Source: Oscarella lobularis (lineage: Eukaryota; Porifera; Homoscleromorpha; Homosclerophorida; Oscarellidae). From it: 64,000 nucleotides of DNA. Positions 23,828 to 33,199 of the stretch are shown piece after piece (within the stretch, counting starts at the first letter, position 1; each line of letters begins with the position of its first letter). Made by a program: the position numbers and the translations under genes. The notes under the pieces are model-generated. The model was not told where the DNA came from. It did no database searches and saw only the letters and a list, made by a program, of their open reading frames with translations. Location of the stretch: positions 2,187,747 through 2,251,746 of the forward strand of contig NC_089179.1 in the NCBI RefSeq assembly GCF_947507565.1, read 5' to 3'.

Positions 23828-24199
23828 AGGCTCCACGCGGAAAAGAAAAGGATATCCTTCGGAGAATCGGAGAATGAGTTTCGATGAAAGAGATACTGCT
23901 CAGAGCATTTCCACCACTTTCTGAAGCCGGCGGTTATACCCTAATGGTGACAGATGTTGAACAAGGAAGTTGACGCTTGTTTCCATTTGCACCTCCCCAC
24001 CATGTGCCAAATTTGAAAGAAACATGCAAGGAACAAATCATATATTTTTGCCCACTGCATAAATCCATTGTCGCGCGTGAATCCAAAGAAGAGGAGGACG
24101 TCAATTTTGAAACATGCCTCACTTGCGAAAAGCGAATGCTCATGTCCGAATTAGCCAAACATATTCTCAATATGTTCTGCCTCACCCGTTGATCTGACT

Positions 24200-25045
24200 A
24201 CGGAAAGTCAATGTTCTACGGACAGCTATTATCTGCCCGGTTCATCGACAGACCGTTCTGGCAACGAAAGCCTGCAGGAGGTATGACATACTAACTATAA
24301 TAATTTTGTGATCAATCAGCGCAACTTTTAATTAACAGAGGCGAGCCATCGTCAGAGCTCAAGATGTAGCTTATGCTTGTTCACTTGTCGCAGACGAGCA
24401 GAAGGTTTGTTTATGTATATGAGAAATTACCATTTCAAACAGTTCATGAATTAGGACGTAAAGCGCGAAAGACAGAAAATCATGCTTCGGTATTTAATTA
24501 TTGTTTGTAACCCTAATACTAAACGAGCAAGCAGTTGTCGTTAGCGAAAAAAGAATAGAACTTGAGGGTACTTGAAAAGCGCCAGTTCACACCTGTTTTG
24601 TCCGTAGTTCGTGCGCGAACAGAAAGCAACCATTTCCTCCTTTCTCGCTGAAGAGCCGTTGCAATCTGAGTACGACACAGTCATTGTTAAAGTGCGCCTT
24701 CCTAACGATCAGCATATTATGCAACGTTTTTCGGGAAACGACGACACCTTCAAGTAATGTCAGAAACATTTGCTTGTCTTTCCCGAGAAAATTAGCATTT
24801 GTAGGAAATTCTTTTCTGGGTTGGGTGTGACTCGTGTGTGAAAAGCATTGACAGCGTCGTATTTCCAGCAAGATAAATCGGGGTCGCCCGAAATTGATTC
24901 CGCGTAGAGATTACGCAAAGAGCCTTCTGGAGTGTTTTGATGGCATGACGAATATCAGTCTTGTTGCAACAGAAGTACGATTTTGTGTTACATTGAATTA
25001 CACGAATAAATCTGCATTATTTATACCGTTGAAAACGAAACCGCT
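24200..25045. other. Upstream part of the Harbinger element, content unclear
   Basis: No motif-bearing frame is seen. A CGCCAGTTCACACCTG stretch near 24580 is weakly similar to the TGCGTTCACACTCGCG end at 27385-27405 read inward, so the left terminus of the Harbinger element may lie here. The first exon(s) of the MYB-like gene should be in this interval but I could not identify them. Confidence 0.3.
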
Positions 25046-25620
25046 ATAGAAAGGTGAAGGATAAGAATGGCGAAACAGGAAGAGGGAGAAAGACGTGCAA
25101 GTTTTTTGAAGACCTGGACAAGGTTCTTGGCCACCGGCCGGCGACTTGTCCACCTATTCTTTTGGAGAGTTTGGGTACGGGGGAAGAAGAGGAGGAGGAG
25201 GTCGAGGAGGAAAACAGAGAAGTCGAGGAAGATGCATGTTTGAGAGAGATCGAAAGAGAGGAAGAAGAGGAGGAAGATCGTAGTAGAGGAAAGGAAAAGG
25301 AAAACAGTAGGAGAAAAAAGGGAAAAGGGCTGAAGAGAAATCGGGAAGATAGGCTGGCGGGAGTATTCACGGAGACGATGAAGGACATGTGGGAGGGAAT
25401 GATGAGAGCTGAGGAGGAGCAAGAAGAGAAAAGAAGGGCGTACGAGAAAGAGAAGGCACGCGAAGAGAGAGCGTATAAGGAGAGGAGAAGGAGCGAAGAG
25501 AGAGAGTTTCAGCTGCGATTGATGCAGATCATGATGGAAGGTCAGCAGCAGAGGCAGCAGGAAAGTCAGCTTTGCTGTCCCAAAACTCTCACCACCATTA
25601 AAATATTCATAGATAGCTAG
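25044..25620 (+). CDS. Harbinger-type MYB/SANT-like accessory protein, C-terminal exon
   Basis: After an AG acceptor (ACCGCTATAG ending near 25049) the frame reads VKDKNGETGRGRKTCKFFED, LDKVLGHRPAT and PPILLESLG, the end of a MYB/SANT-like domain of the type encoded by PIF/Harbinger elements. A Glu/Lys/Arg-rich coiled-coil region (about residues 45-165) follows, with a Gln-rich end and a stop at 25618-25620. In known Harbinger elements this protein binds the transposase and helps it reach the nucleus and the DNA ends. It is convergent with the transposase at 25790, the usual two-gene layout. The N-terminal tryptophan-bearing half of the domain was not located. No stop codon or frameshift is seen in this exon. 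Confidence 0.6.
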
Positions 25621-25624
25621 ATAA

Positions 25625-25785
25625 GGGAAATATTAGATTTATATATTATATTAATATACCATGGGTAATATTATACAATATTATATAGCATGTTAGTTAT
25701 ATACACATATACATATGTGTATAGTTATATACACATACGTATGTGTATATATATAAGTAAATACATATAACTTATATTATAATAT
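25625..25785. repeat. AT-rich palindromic spacer between the two Harbinger genes
   Basis: TATATTATATTAATATACC-type DNA with internal palindromes such as ATACACATATACATATGTGT and ACACATACGTATGTGT. It lies between two convergent stops and may simply be microsatellite-like sequence containing the polyadenylation region. Confidence 0.6.
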
Positions 25786-25789
25786 AAAC

Positions 25790-26919
25790 CTAATAATCAT
25801 TTACAAAGTACCTTGCTAAGGCAGCGCGAATTGAAGCAGCACCTTCCAGCCCTTCCTCTCCGTTGAGCTGTCCTGCTGGCTGCACAAACGCCGTCGACTC
25901 GTCCTGCTCGTTCTGCCATGCCTCGTCCAGTCCCTCGCCGTGAATCTCACAGATATTGTGAAGTACGCAGCAGGCAGCGATGATTGACGGTGCGTTGCAG
26001 GTAGCGACGTCCATCGTTTTTCTAAGTCGACGCCAGCGTGCCTTCAGCCTCCCAAAGGCATTTTCAACGACGATTCGTGCGCTTGACAGCCGATAACTAA
26101 ATATTTTCTGAGAGTCTGACATCTCAGATCCGTGCACAAATGGTTTCATTAACCACGAAAGCAGTGGATAGGCGGAGTCACCAATTAAATATAGAGAGAT
26201 TCTGCAGCCTTCGATGTCACGCGGATCTTCTTTACCCAGAATGACTCCCGCTTCAGCCAATCGGTAAAGCTTTGAATTTCCAAAAACTCTTGCGTCGTGG
26301 ACACTTCCAGGCCAGCCCGTACAAATATCCCGGAAAAGATAATTGTGATCAACCACCGCCTGTAGAATCATTGAGTACCACCCCTTTCGATTGCAGTAGT
26401 CCGTGTGATTCAGTGCCGGGGGTGTCACAGGAATGTGACTCCCGTCGATTGGGCCCGCACACTGAGGGACCCCGAATCGTTCCAAAAACCCCTCTATGAC
26501 GTCTCGTAGTCTGCTTCCATTCGGAAACGTAATGTACTGCCGCATAAGGACAGACACAATCGCCTTCGACGTTTCCTGGACAATATTGCAAACTGTCGAT
26601 CGACCAATTCCAAAAAGGTGAGCTAGTGTCCGGTATTCGGCCATCGTCGGTAAAAACCACAGCGTCACTCCAACTCTTTTTTCGACGCTAACGGCCTGTC
26701 GCATTCGAGTATTTTGCCGGTTAATTCCTCCCCTCAGCTAACTAAATTTCTGCATACAATGCAGTTTAGTATAAATCAATTTATTTTACCTGATTGCAGA
26801 CGTAAAGAAAAGTCTCTCGACTCATCCTAAAATTCCGTTTCCACGCGTCGTCGTCGAACGTTTCCCAGCACACGTAGTTCCAGAAAGAAGGTCTGGGCGG
26901 TTGAAATTTAGCCTGAAAG
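25790..26919 (-). CDS. PIF/Harbinger transposase (HARBI1-like)
   Basis: The main exon (26737 down to 25790) has an uninterrupted frame with the DDE triad in family context: PIDGSHIPV (D87 of the frame starting at 26704), LIGDSAYPL (D176) and VVENAFGRLKARWR (E214). RTLAHLFGIGRSTVCNIV is the helix-turn-helix. A 52-bp GT...AG intron (26738-26789) joins it in phase 0 to an upstream exon with PSFWNYVCWETFDDDAWKRN and MSRETFLYVCNQ. This exon starts at an apparent acceptor at about 26919; a further 5' exon is likely. The catalytic part shows no damage. The enzyme would cut and paste DNA at 3-bp TWA targets. Intact coding suggests recent activity or domestication. Confidence 0.85.
26738..26789 (-). 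other. Mini-intron in the Harbinger transposase
   Basis: 52 bp, minus strand, GTAAAA...TTTAGTTAG. Splicing joins LYVCNQ to LRGGINRQNTRM in phase 0, restoring the family's contiguous helix. Confidence 0.75.
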
Positions 26920-27334
26920 AGAGCTAGACCAAAAGAACACGCACCTCGGCAACGTCCATGCCCGTCTCCTTCGTAACTGCGACGAGAAGAGCGAAAGAAT
27001 GTTCGCTAGTGATGCAGCGAATAGAACGAAAGCTCGTCGCCGTCTCCTTCGACGCTCTATTCGCATCGCACCGCCCGAGTCTCGTCGACAGTTCGTTCGA
27101 AAGCGCTCCGAAGAGAAGAAAGCAAAGAACGTTTGCAAATCCATGAAGAAAAAGGCGATAGTCGCGAATGAATGAAGGAATGCGCGCCCTAACTTCAATT
27201 TCTTTCATATATTATTATAGGGTAACAATGTGCTGAAAGAAGAGGTTCATTTTTGTAAAAAAAGGCAAAAACGATAAAGAAAAAAATTGGCCAATCGGTA
27301 AAAGCAACGTGTGTGAACGGAGATCGCAGTAACC

Positions 27335-27375
27335 GTACCGTACCGTACCGTACCGAGTACGGTACGGTACGGTAC
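27335..27375. repeat. Perfect GTACC-repeat hairpin near the Harbinger right end
   Basis: Four GTACC-type units at 27335-27353 are followed by a 3-base loop (CGA) and their exact reverse complement at 27357-27375, giving a 19-bp perfect stem. It lies just inside a GTGTGAACGCACTATTA motif (27388-27405) of the kind found at Harbinger termini, so it is probably a subterminal hairpin of that element. Confidence 0.75.
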
Positions 27376-27732
27376 AGTTAGCGCGAGTGTGAACGCACTA
27401 TTAGACACTAAAAACAGCATTTTTTGATGAGATTGGACTCCGAAGATCATCAGGCAATATTGACTAAGGTAAAATGTATTTCTCTTAAATAGTAAGATAG
27501 AAGAAGCAGGCAGGCATTACAAAAGTGACTACGTAGTATGAAAATATTCCGCGAACAGAATTTGAATGACGCGCCTTTTAAGCGCGCGCTAGCGGATTGG
27601 AAACTTATGCTGAGAAGAACTGTAGTAAGGCGGGGTTGACAGCATCGTGGGCTTGCATTTCCCTCCATCTGCACCATTGTGGTATTGCACGCCCGAAACA
27701 GGGCCGTCTTCTGCTAAACGACACCCACTGGA

Positions 27733-28044
27733 CTAATTTTTAGTGTAGCCTCCAAATTTGCGAAGGTATGCTTGCACTGCGTCCGACGACAACTCAGGAA
27801 ACTTTTCTACGTTCGCCGTCCACCCAGGGTTCTTCGGTGGAGGCAAAAGGTTGTACGCAGGAGCGGGAGCGACGTTTACGGCTTGCACCTCAGCATCAAG
27901 CTCTTTCTCCTTCTGCGTCATTTCCATTAAGGCGATAACACGAGCCAATACATCATCACGATTTCCAGAACGACCAACCGTCGAGTGATTTACTCGCAGC
28001 CACGTCTTCATTTGCTGCACCGTCCATGAACGAGGATCAGCCAT
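27733..28044 (-). CDS. Small SAP-domain protein (fragment of a SAP-SWIM gene)
   Basis: The 103-residue frame starts MADPRSWTVQQMKTWLRVNH, a SAP-like fold that continues through LARVIALMEMT, then FPELSSDAVQAYLRKFGGYT and a stop. The last part aligns with the segment just before the SWIM finger in the 7273-8283 protein (DVVESYLKQFSGYTKG). It is thus the N-terminal part of the same family, cut off before SWIM. The next family piece (28559 onward) is on the opposite strand. SAP modules bind DNA. Possibly a complete small exon with the remainder lost. Confidence 0.55.
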   Translation of the reverse strand: MADPRSWTVQQMKTWLRVNHSTVGRSGNRDDVLARVIALMEMTQKEKELDAEVQAVNVAPAPAYNLLPPPKNPGWTANVEKFPELSSDAVQAYLRKFGGYTKN

Positions 28045-28144
28045 ATGAACGTTAGAGGAACGCGAAGCGTGGTCGAACCGGTTGATATGAAATAGAGGAC
28101 GCGCAACACACTCGAAAACACCGTATAAAACATCTACAGCCGTA

Positions 28145-28558
28145 TGGCAACGTTATCTTTCGGAAAGGAGCCGTACCGTCCGCCTTTGGTGGATCACCTG
28201 GGCCAACGGACGAACATCCAGGCTCGCGGAGCGCTTTGGCGATGGTCCCTGAAGGTGTAGTATTGCATACGTCTAGGTGGCTTCTTACCCGAGTCTGTTT
28301 CTACGGCGCAAATTTGCCCTCTTCTGATTCCAAGATGCCGGCGATGCTCGACGGAAGTCCCGATTTTGCAGCGAGATCACCTCAAGGCGGACAAGCGACC
28401 CAAGCAGTAGTAAGTCCAACCCTCGCCCAGCTTCTTACCTAAAACCCGGCGGCTCTACGACGAACAGTCTCCACTCCAGAAAGGATCTTCTGAGCCACCT
28501 CCCTTAATTTAATAGAGCACTTGCGTTTAAGCCCTGATTCGCAGTTCCCGTATAATTC
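28145..28558 (+). other. Leader region of the SWIM-YqaJ locus, unassigned
   Basis: An ATG at 28145 opens LSFGKEPYRPPLVDHLGQRT before a stop at about 28257. It lies directly upstream of the SWIM-YqaJ remnant and could be its first exon, but no family match is recognised. Confidence 0.25.
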
Positions 28559-29640
28559 GTGTGGCAAAACATGGCGGGTCTACAGTACGGATCGCACTAC
28601 TACTCTCTCACCGGAAATATGAAAAGGCGCTATGTGGGAAAGCTTTCACTGATTGACGGGACACACCCCTACGCACGAAAAAGGGGCGAATACTCAAGGG
28701 ATCAATCGCTTTTGCCTCGAATTACGTATACCGGAAGTAGTGCATAGCAACCTGCTTTTGACTTTTATTTTACTGTTTCTAGCTATGCAGATGTTGTCAC
28801 CTACCTTCTCTACACGATGAGCTTCGTCACTCTGGACGAAGCAAAAAATTACAAGTCCCTCCAAAGCTACGAGTTGTTGTTTACCAGCGGATGGGTCCTG
28901 GAAACCGAATGGAAAATTTTTGGCGATTTTGTTGCTATTGGCGGCAAGGTGCGGCACAGCTACTCTACAGGGAAGCCCCCTTTAGACGTGTGTGGCTTAT
29001 TGTTCGATCAAGTGGGTCAGTGGAAGTTGGTCATTGCACATGCATGGCCGGGTTAGCGGAGACGTGTTTGTACGTCGGAGCTCTTCTCTTCGGGATTGTA
29101 GCCGCCGCTCGCAGCTTTAGCGATACATCGTCCACATCTGGCGCCAACGAGTGGATCGTTCCCAATCCCGTGCGAGAAACGCTGTATCTCATCCTAGGAG
29201 ACATTTTCGCTGCCAATTTGTGTGAAAGCAGCAGTGCCGCACCAGTTTGTGGTCCCACTGACGATGAGAAAAAGCACACTTTTGAACAGTTGTCGAAGAC
29301 TACCAATAAACCTATTATACTGTCTCTGGTTCAGGCTTTACACAAAGCTTCGAAACAAGTGAAGAAACCCTCCTTCCTGATTTTTCTGCACTGTATAAGC
29401 CAGAAAACTGCAGCTTGGATTTTCCCGCCTTGTTCAAGCGAGCGAATGAATTTGAAGTGAAACAGCTTCAAACGAGTCAAGTCGAACGTCTTGCTAGTCT
29501 CACAGCGAAACAGTCGCAGTCACGCGACTGGTATCGGTTTCGAGCAGGCACAATCACTGCCTCGAAATTTCATGCAGTGGTGCACACTCAAATCGAAAGT
29601 CCGTCTGTGTCGCTACTAAAAGATGTATGCTATCCAGGGA
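28559..29640 (+). pseudogene. SWIM zinc finger plus YqaJ-type nuclease, truncated
   Basis: Exon 1 ends QSLLPRIT; a 57-bp intron (28726-28782, GTATAC...TTTCTAG) joins it to YADVVTYLLYTMSFVTLDEA, the characteristic start of these proteins, followed by YKSLQSYELLFTSGWV. A one-base shift near 29030 separates GQWKLVI from the SWIM finger HCTCMAGLAETC. In that finger the last His is replaced by Tyr (C-L-Y instead of CxH). After another shift near 29370 comes the YqaJ start RAGTITASKFHAVVHT. The nuclease is cut at about 29640, where an IS630-like copy begins. YqaJ/lambda-exonuclease-like folds digest DNA; here the catalytic core beyond the first helix is missing. Confidence 0.75.
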
Positions 29641-29788
29641 GAAGTCGCCAAATTTATTCCAAGGCCATTAAGAAGGCAGCTAGAGTTATACTTACATACG
29701 GGGAGAATACAGATGGGTATTGCAATAGTAGTAAATTTATTTGTCAGTTTAGGGACGTCGTTCAGATAGCTAGCTACAAGTACCCTAG
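29641..29788 (+). pseudogene. IS630-like DDE transposase, left half of copy C
   Basis: IYSKAIKKAARVILTYGENT leads into DGYCNSSKFICQFRDVVQIA and YKYPS, then the frame is cut by the TA at 29789-29790. It resumes after the Tigger element at 32156 with DDIIWIFDQSSNHALNANRM. The junction YKYPS / DDIIWIFDQ is the normal continuity of this transposase family, so one gene was split. Confidence 0.7.
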
Positions 29789-29985
29789 TACAGTGAAACC
29801 TGCTATTGCGGTCACCTGACTTAAACGGTCACCTGCTTTATCCGGCCATTTTCGCTTGGTCCCGGCTAGTCTCAACATCGAGTACAGCCATTTTTCTTTG
29901 GATAATACGGCCACCTGTTCATTATGTAAAGCGGCCACCAAATTTGGACCAAACCCTTCCCTGCAGAACTCTTTATTACGGCCAT

Positions 29986-30351
29986 CTAGTCATCTCTACC
30001 ATTCAAACTAGGAAGTTTCTCTACAAAATCCTTTCTTCCGATGAATTTGTAGAGGCATGGCACTTCGAGTCCAAGTCCACGTCCGCGGTTCACCCTTCGA
30101 CCGACGATTTCACACTCAATTGAGTTCCTTTCCCACTGTAGAAAGTAATAGGCAGTTCGGCTAATTTCTCGAAGTAGGTGTCCAACAACGATCCCATCTT
30201 TATTCACTGCCACTGCATATCGATCGTACACATTGCCCGGCTTTATGTGTACTTGCAGAATTTCTCCGAAATCCGGTGTCCATTCAGCTAAATAAGCGTG
30301 ATGACCTCGAACAAACGAACGCAACTGAAAGGCACGTGGCTGTTCCTCCAT
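29986..30351 (-). CDS. HIRAN-like domain protein carried by the Tigger element
   Basis: From the ATG at 30351 a 121-residue frame runs without stop to 29986. The sequence FQLRSFVRGHHAYLAEWTPD, then GEILQVHIKPGNVYDRYAVAV and GIVVGHLLREISRTAYYFL, has the HIRAN pattern (h-x-G-x-x-Y/H ... E-P/GN-x-D-x-x-A-V-x-V ... G-H-L). HIRAN modules, known from HLTF/Rad5, bind single-stranded 3' DNA ends. The start lies 31 bp from the transposase start at 30383 on the other strand, so both genes share a short divergent promoter. It is open even though the transposase is broken. Ownership by the element is inferred from its position between the two Tigger ends. Confidence 0.6.
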   Translation of the reverse strand: MEEQPRAFQLRSFVRGHHAYLAEWTPDFGEILQVHIKPGNVYDRYAVAVNKDGIVVGHLLREISRTAYYFLQWERNSIECEIVGRRVNRGRGLGLEVPCLYKFIGRKDFVEKLPSLNGRDD

Positions 30352-30382
30352 TACAGGTAAGCGCGCTAACGCTCGATCTGAT
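30352..30382. promoter_or_regulatory. Divergent start region of the Tigger element
   Basis: 31 bp separate the ATG of the HIRAN-like ORF (minus) from the ATG of the transposase (plus). Any shared promoter must overlap coding DNA or lie in unrecognised upstream exons. No TATA box is evident. Confidence 0.35.
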
Positions 30383-31975
30383 ATGTCGAAAAGAAAGCGA
30401 CAAGAGCTTACCCTTAAGCAACGAGTAGAAGTCATCGAGTACGCCCAAAGGAACCCAGAAGCAGGCTCCCGGAAGATCGCGGAGGTGTTCAAGTGTGGGC
30501 GTACGCAAATACAGTCAATTCTCAAGGAAACGGAAACCATTCAAAATGATTTTGAAGCCAACGCTCGACTCGATTGAAAACGCCGCCGCGAAGGTAGCAT
30601 GAACGATGTTAATGAAGCAGCTTACCGTTGCTACACCATGGCACGAGAAAGGGGCGTTCTTATTTCAGGACCCATGCTTCAAGAGGAAGCTCGCATTGTG
30701 GCAGAAAGACTGAACGTCGAAAATTTTAAGGCATCAAATGGATGGCTGGAATCATTTAAGAAACGTCACAATATCAAGCAATTTGTTGCTAGCGGCGAAG
30801 CCGGAGGCGTTTCAGAAGAAACTGTCAGAAGTTGGCACGAAAGACTGCCTAGTCTTCTTCGAGGATACGAGGCAAAGGACATCTGGAACCTGACGAAACG
30901 GGGTTATTCTACAGGGCTCTACCGGAAAGAAGTGTGGCACAAAAAGCTAAGCAATGTTGCGGAGGAAAGAAGGCGAAGGAACGCGTAACGGTAGCTTTAT
31001 TTGCCAATGCAGCCGGCGAAAAGGAACTGCCGATTGTCGTTGGTCACTCCGCGCGACCAAGGTGCTTCAAAGGATTAAAAGATCCCAAACTTCCAGCTGG
31101 AATTCCCTATCACAGCAACAAAGCCTGGATGAATTAATCGCTAATGGAAGAAATTCTGAAGAAGCTTAACAGCAAAATGGTTCGTTGTGGCCGAAAAATC
31201 GTGTTGCTTTTAGACAACGTCTCCTCCCATCAAGCTTCTCTAAAAGGGCGCTTCTCTAATATAGCCGTCCTTTTTTGCCAAAAAATACAACGTCAAGGCT
31301 ACAACCGCTTGACGCAGGGATAATCAGAAACTTTAAATATCACTACAAATCGCTTTTGCTCAAACACGTTGCTCAGATTAATGACACCGAGAAGTCAGCT
31401 GCTGAAATAGCAAAGTCGGTAAATATCCTTATAGCGATAAGATGGGTAAAACTAGCTTGGGCTTCAGTGACGGCTCAGACAATTGTGAACTGCTTTAGGC
31501 ATTCTCTTACGACTCTACTGCTGACATAGAAAATCCCTCTGCTGAGCTAGGAGCTAACGATGATTCTCTTAATGCGTTGGTACAAGAAGTAGACAAAGAA
31601 ATGACGGGGGAGCAGTACATAGAGGCTGACGACGAACTGAGTTGTCGGTTCACTTTCCAGCAGTCATCAGATTGGAGAGAAGATCTGCGCAAAACAGTCT
31701 GTGAATTCGAGGGCTCGTCAAAGAAAAAGGCAAATGCAGAAGTAGAAGATGAAGACGAGGAAGATAACGACTAAGAGGAGGAAGAAGAACCAACAAGCTC
31801 TGTCGAGTCCTACATTCACGCGATGTACGTCACACACCAGTTGTATCTCTTTGCCATGGAAAAAGAAGAAGACAAATTGGCAGAAAGTTTTTTTCATGTT
31901 GGCAGGCAGTTGCAGGAAGCAAAATTAAAGTATTTTCAAACGATGAAACAATCTAAGATCACTGAGTACTTTGTT
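30383..31975 (+). pseudogene. Pogo/Tigger transposase
   Basis: MSKRKRQELTLKQRVEVIEY starts the CENP-B-type N-terminal helix-turn-helix (GSRKIAEVFKCGRTQIQSIL). A stop near 30577 is followed by the second DNA-binding half (AERLNVENFKASNGWLESFK, about 30705-30770). The first catalytic block, normally D-E-T-x-L, is scrambled to DIWNLTKRGYSTGLYRKE. KKAKERVTVALFANAAGEKE and the LPIVVGHS block follow in the next frame. KIVLLLDNVSSHQ gives the second catalytic D, and TTSRLQPLDAGIIRNFK the third. An acidic C-terminus runs to about 31975. At least four frame breaks; inactive. Confidence 0.88.
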
Positions 31976-32155
31976 TGAAGATAATGTATCGCCGTGTTAG
32001 TGTTGGGTGAAGTTACGATTCTGACAAACGCAAGCAAAAATGAACCTAAGAAAGTATTGTTAGTATTTAGCATATTCATTATAATCCGGCCACCTCCCTG
32101 ATGCGGCCAAAAAGATGTGTCCCGAAGGTGACCGGATTACGCAGGTTTCACTGTA

Positions 32156-32741
32156 GTACAGATGATATTATATGGATATTTGATCAGAGTTCTAATCACG
32201 CATTAAACGCAAACCGCATGAACGTTGGTCCGGGAGGTAAACATACACCAGTAATGACGAATACTATGTGGGAGTGTCGTATTTTTTCTACGACAGATTC
32301 TAGTGGACAAAACATTGGATTGAAAACTTGCTTGGAACGACGAAATCGATAGCAAGAGGGAATGCTTAGGTCGGACATGCTCAAGGAATTATCAAGTCAT
32401 GAGGATTTTGCAACGGAGCCATCACTAGTCGAGAAGATTGCAAGGGACGCCGGACATTTTGCCACCTTTCTTCTAAAATTTCACTGCGAATGCAAACCCG
32501 TCGAGCAACTCTGGGCGGAGGCCAAACGGGAAACAAGAAGACGATGACACTACTCCATCGCCGCACTTCAATCTCACTTCAATCCAGCACTCGACGCCGT
32601 CCCAATCGATCGGATACGTACGTTTTATAGAAAGGCACATGACATTTATAGGAATGGAATAACAGGCGACAGCGAAATGAAGGAAGCCCTCAAAAGATAC
32701 AAATCTCATCGACGAGTATTAAGGTTAGACCCAAATTATTA
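32156..32741 (+). pseudogene. IS630-like DDE transposase, right half of copy C
   Basis: IIWIFDQSSNHALNANRMNV carries a catalytic D; then an RNR stop near 32350, LLKFHCECKPVEQLWAEAKR holds the catalytic E (CELNPIE in other copies, here CECKPVE), and RIRTFYRKAHDIYRNGITGD and LKRYKSHRRVLRLDPNY form the conserved C-terminus with a stop at 32739-32741. Two in-frame stops or shifts are present. Its C-terminus and the following non-coding tail match the copy at 62262-62935. Confidence 0.8.
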
Positions 32742-32935
32742 AATATTATTTTTTCATTTAGCAAGAGATACTGCTTAATCGAGTTTCCCCTACTCCCGTG
32801 TCAGTGAAGGAGGAATTGTCAGGTTCGATTCCTGAGTTACACGTGACGCCTGGTGGCCTAACCCTCAGTCTCAAAAAAGAACGTTTCAATACATCTATTC
32901 CATCCCTCACGGAATGACACCCAAACAAACAAACA
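32742..32935 (+). repeat. Conserved 3' tail of IS630-like copies with a tRNA T-arm-like motif
   Basis: After the stop, both this copy and the one at 62800-62935 share GAGATACTGCTT, CGTGTCAGTG and GTCAGGTTCGATTCCTGAG (GACTCC in the other). TCAGG-TTCGATT-CCTGA is a perfect T-arm with a canonical box B. No convincing box A or cloverleaf is seen. This copy then ends in ACAAACAAACAAACAA, a tail typical of SINEs. Confidence 0.55.
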
Positions 32936-32962
32936 AACAATTAAAAAAGTTTTTAAATTAGT

Positions 32963-33069
32963 CGACGACCTCTTTCTTGCCGCTCACAGTAACAACGACG
33001 TCAGCCACACGATGCTAAGAGCGGCTCAGCAAAACATAAGGGCCGCTCGAAAATTCGCTATGGAAAAGG
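32963..33069 (+). other. Possible small coding exon
   Basis: Between an AG at 32961-32962 (AAATTAG) and a GTATGA donor at 33070, a frame reads DDLFLAAHSNNDVSHTMLRA and AQQNIRAARKFAMEK. A second candidate follows near 33130-33197 (RLANAMEPDGAL, then a stop). Helical, lysine/arginine-rich; no family recognised. May be a host exon or TE debris. Confidence 0.3.
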
Positions 33070-33199
33070 TATGAATATCCATCAACGTCCATTCCACCCT
33101 CTGTCGACGTTCACAACATTTTAATCGATTGGCGAATGCTATGGAGCCAGACGGCGCTCTTATGTGAAAAAGATCCGTAGAGAAACATCGATTGAGGTA

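Larger units (their letters stand above)
29791..32153 (+). mobile_element. Pogo/Tigger element with TA target duplication
   Basis: Ends are inverted: CAGTGAAACCTGCTATTGCG at 29791 and GCAGGTTTCACTG at 32141-32153, with TA on both outer sides (29789-29790 and 32154-32155). Subterminal GGTCACC / CCGGCCAC motifs recur near both ends. The flanks belong to one IS630-like transposase frame. Inside are a Tigger transposase (+) and a divergent HIRAN-like ORF (-). Length 2,363 bp. Confidence 0.88.

Noticed and set aside
26908-27198. Arginine-run frame as the N-terminus of the Harbinger transposase
   Set aside because: It resembles such N-termini, but joining it would need a 31-bp intron or a frame change; two competing frames overlap, so I left the first exon undefined.
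32790-32850. Possible tRNA gene
   Set aside because: Only a T-arm is convincing; no acceptor stem, D-arm, anticodon arm or box A could be placed.
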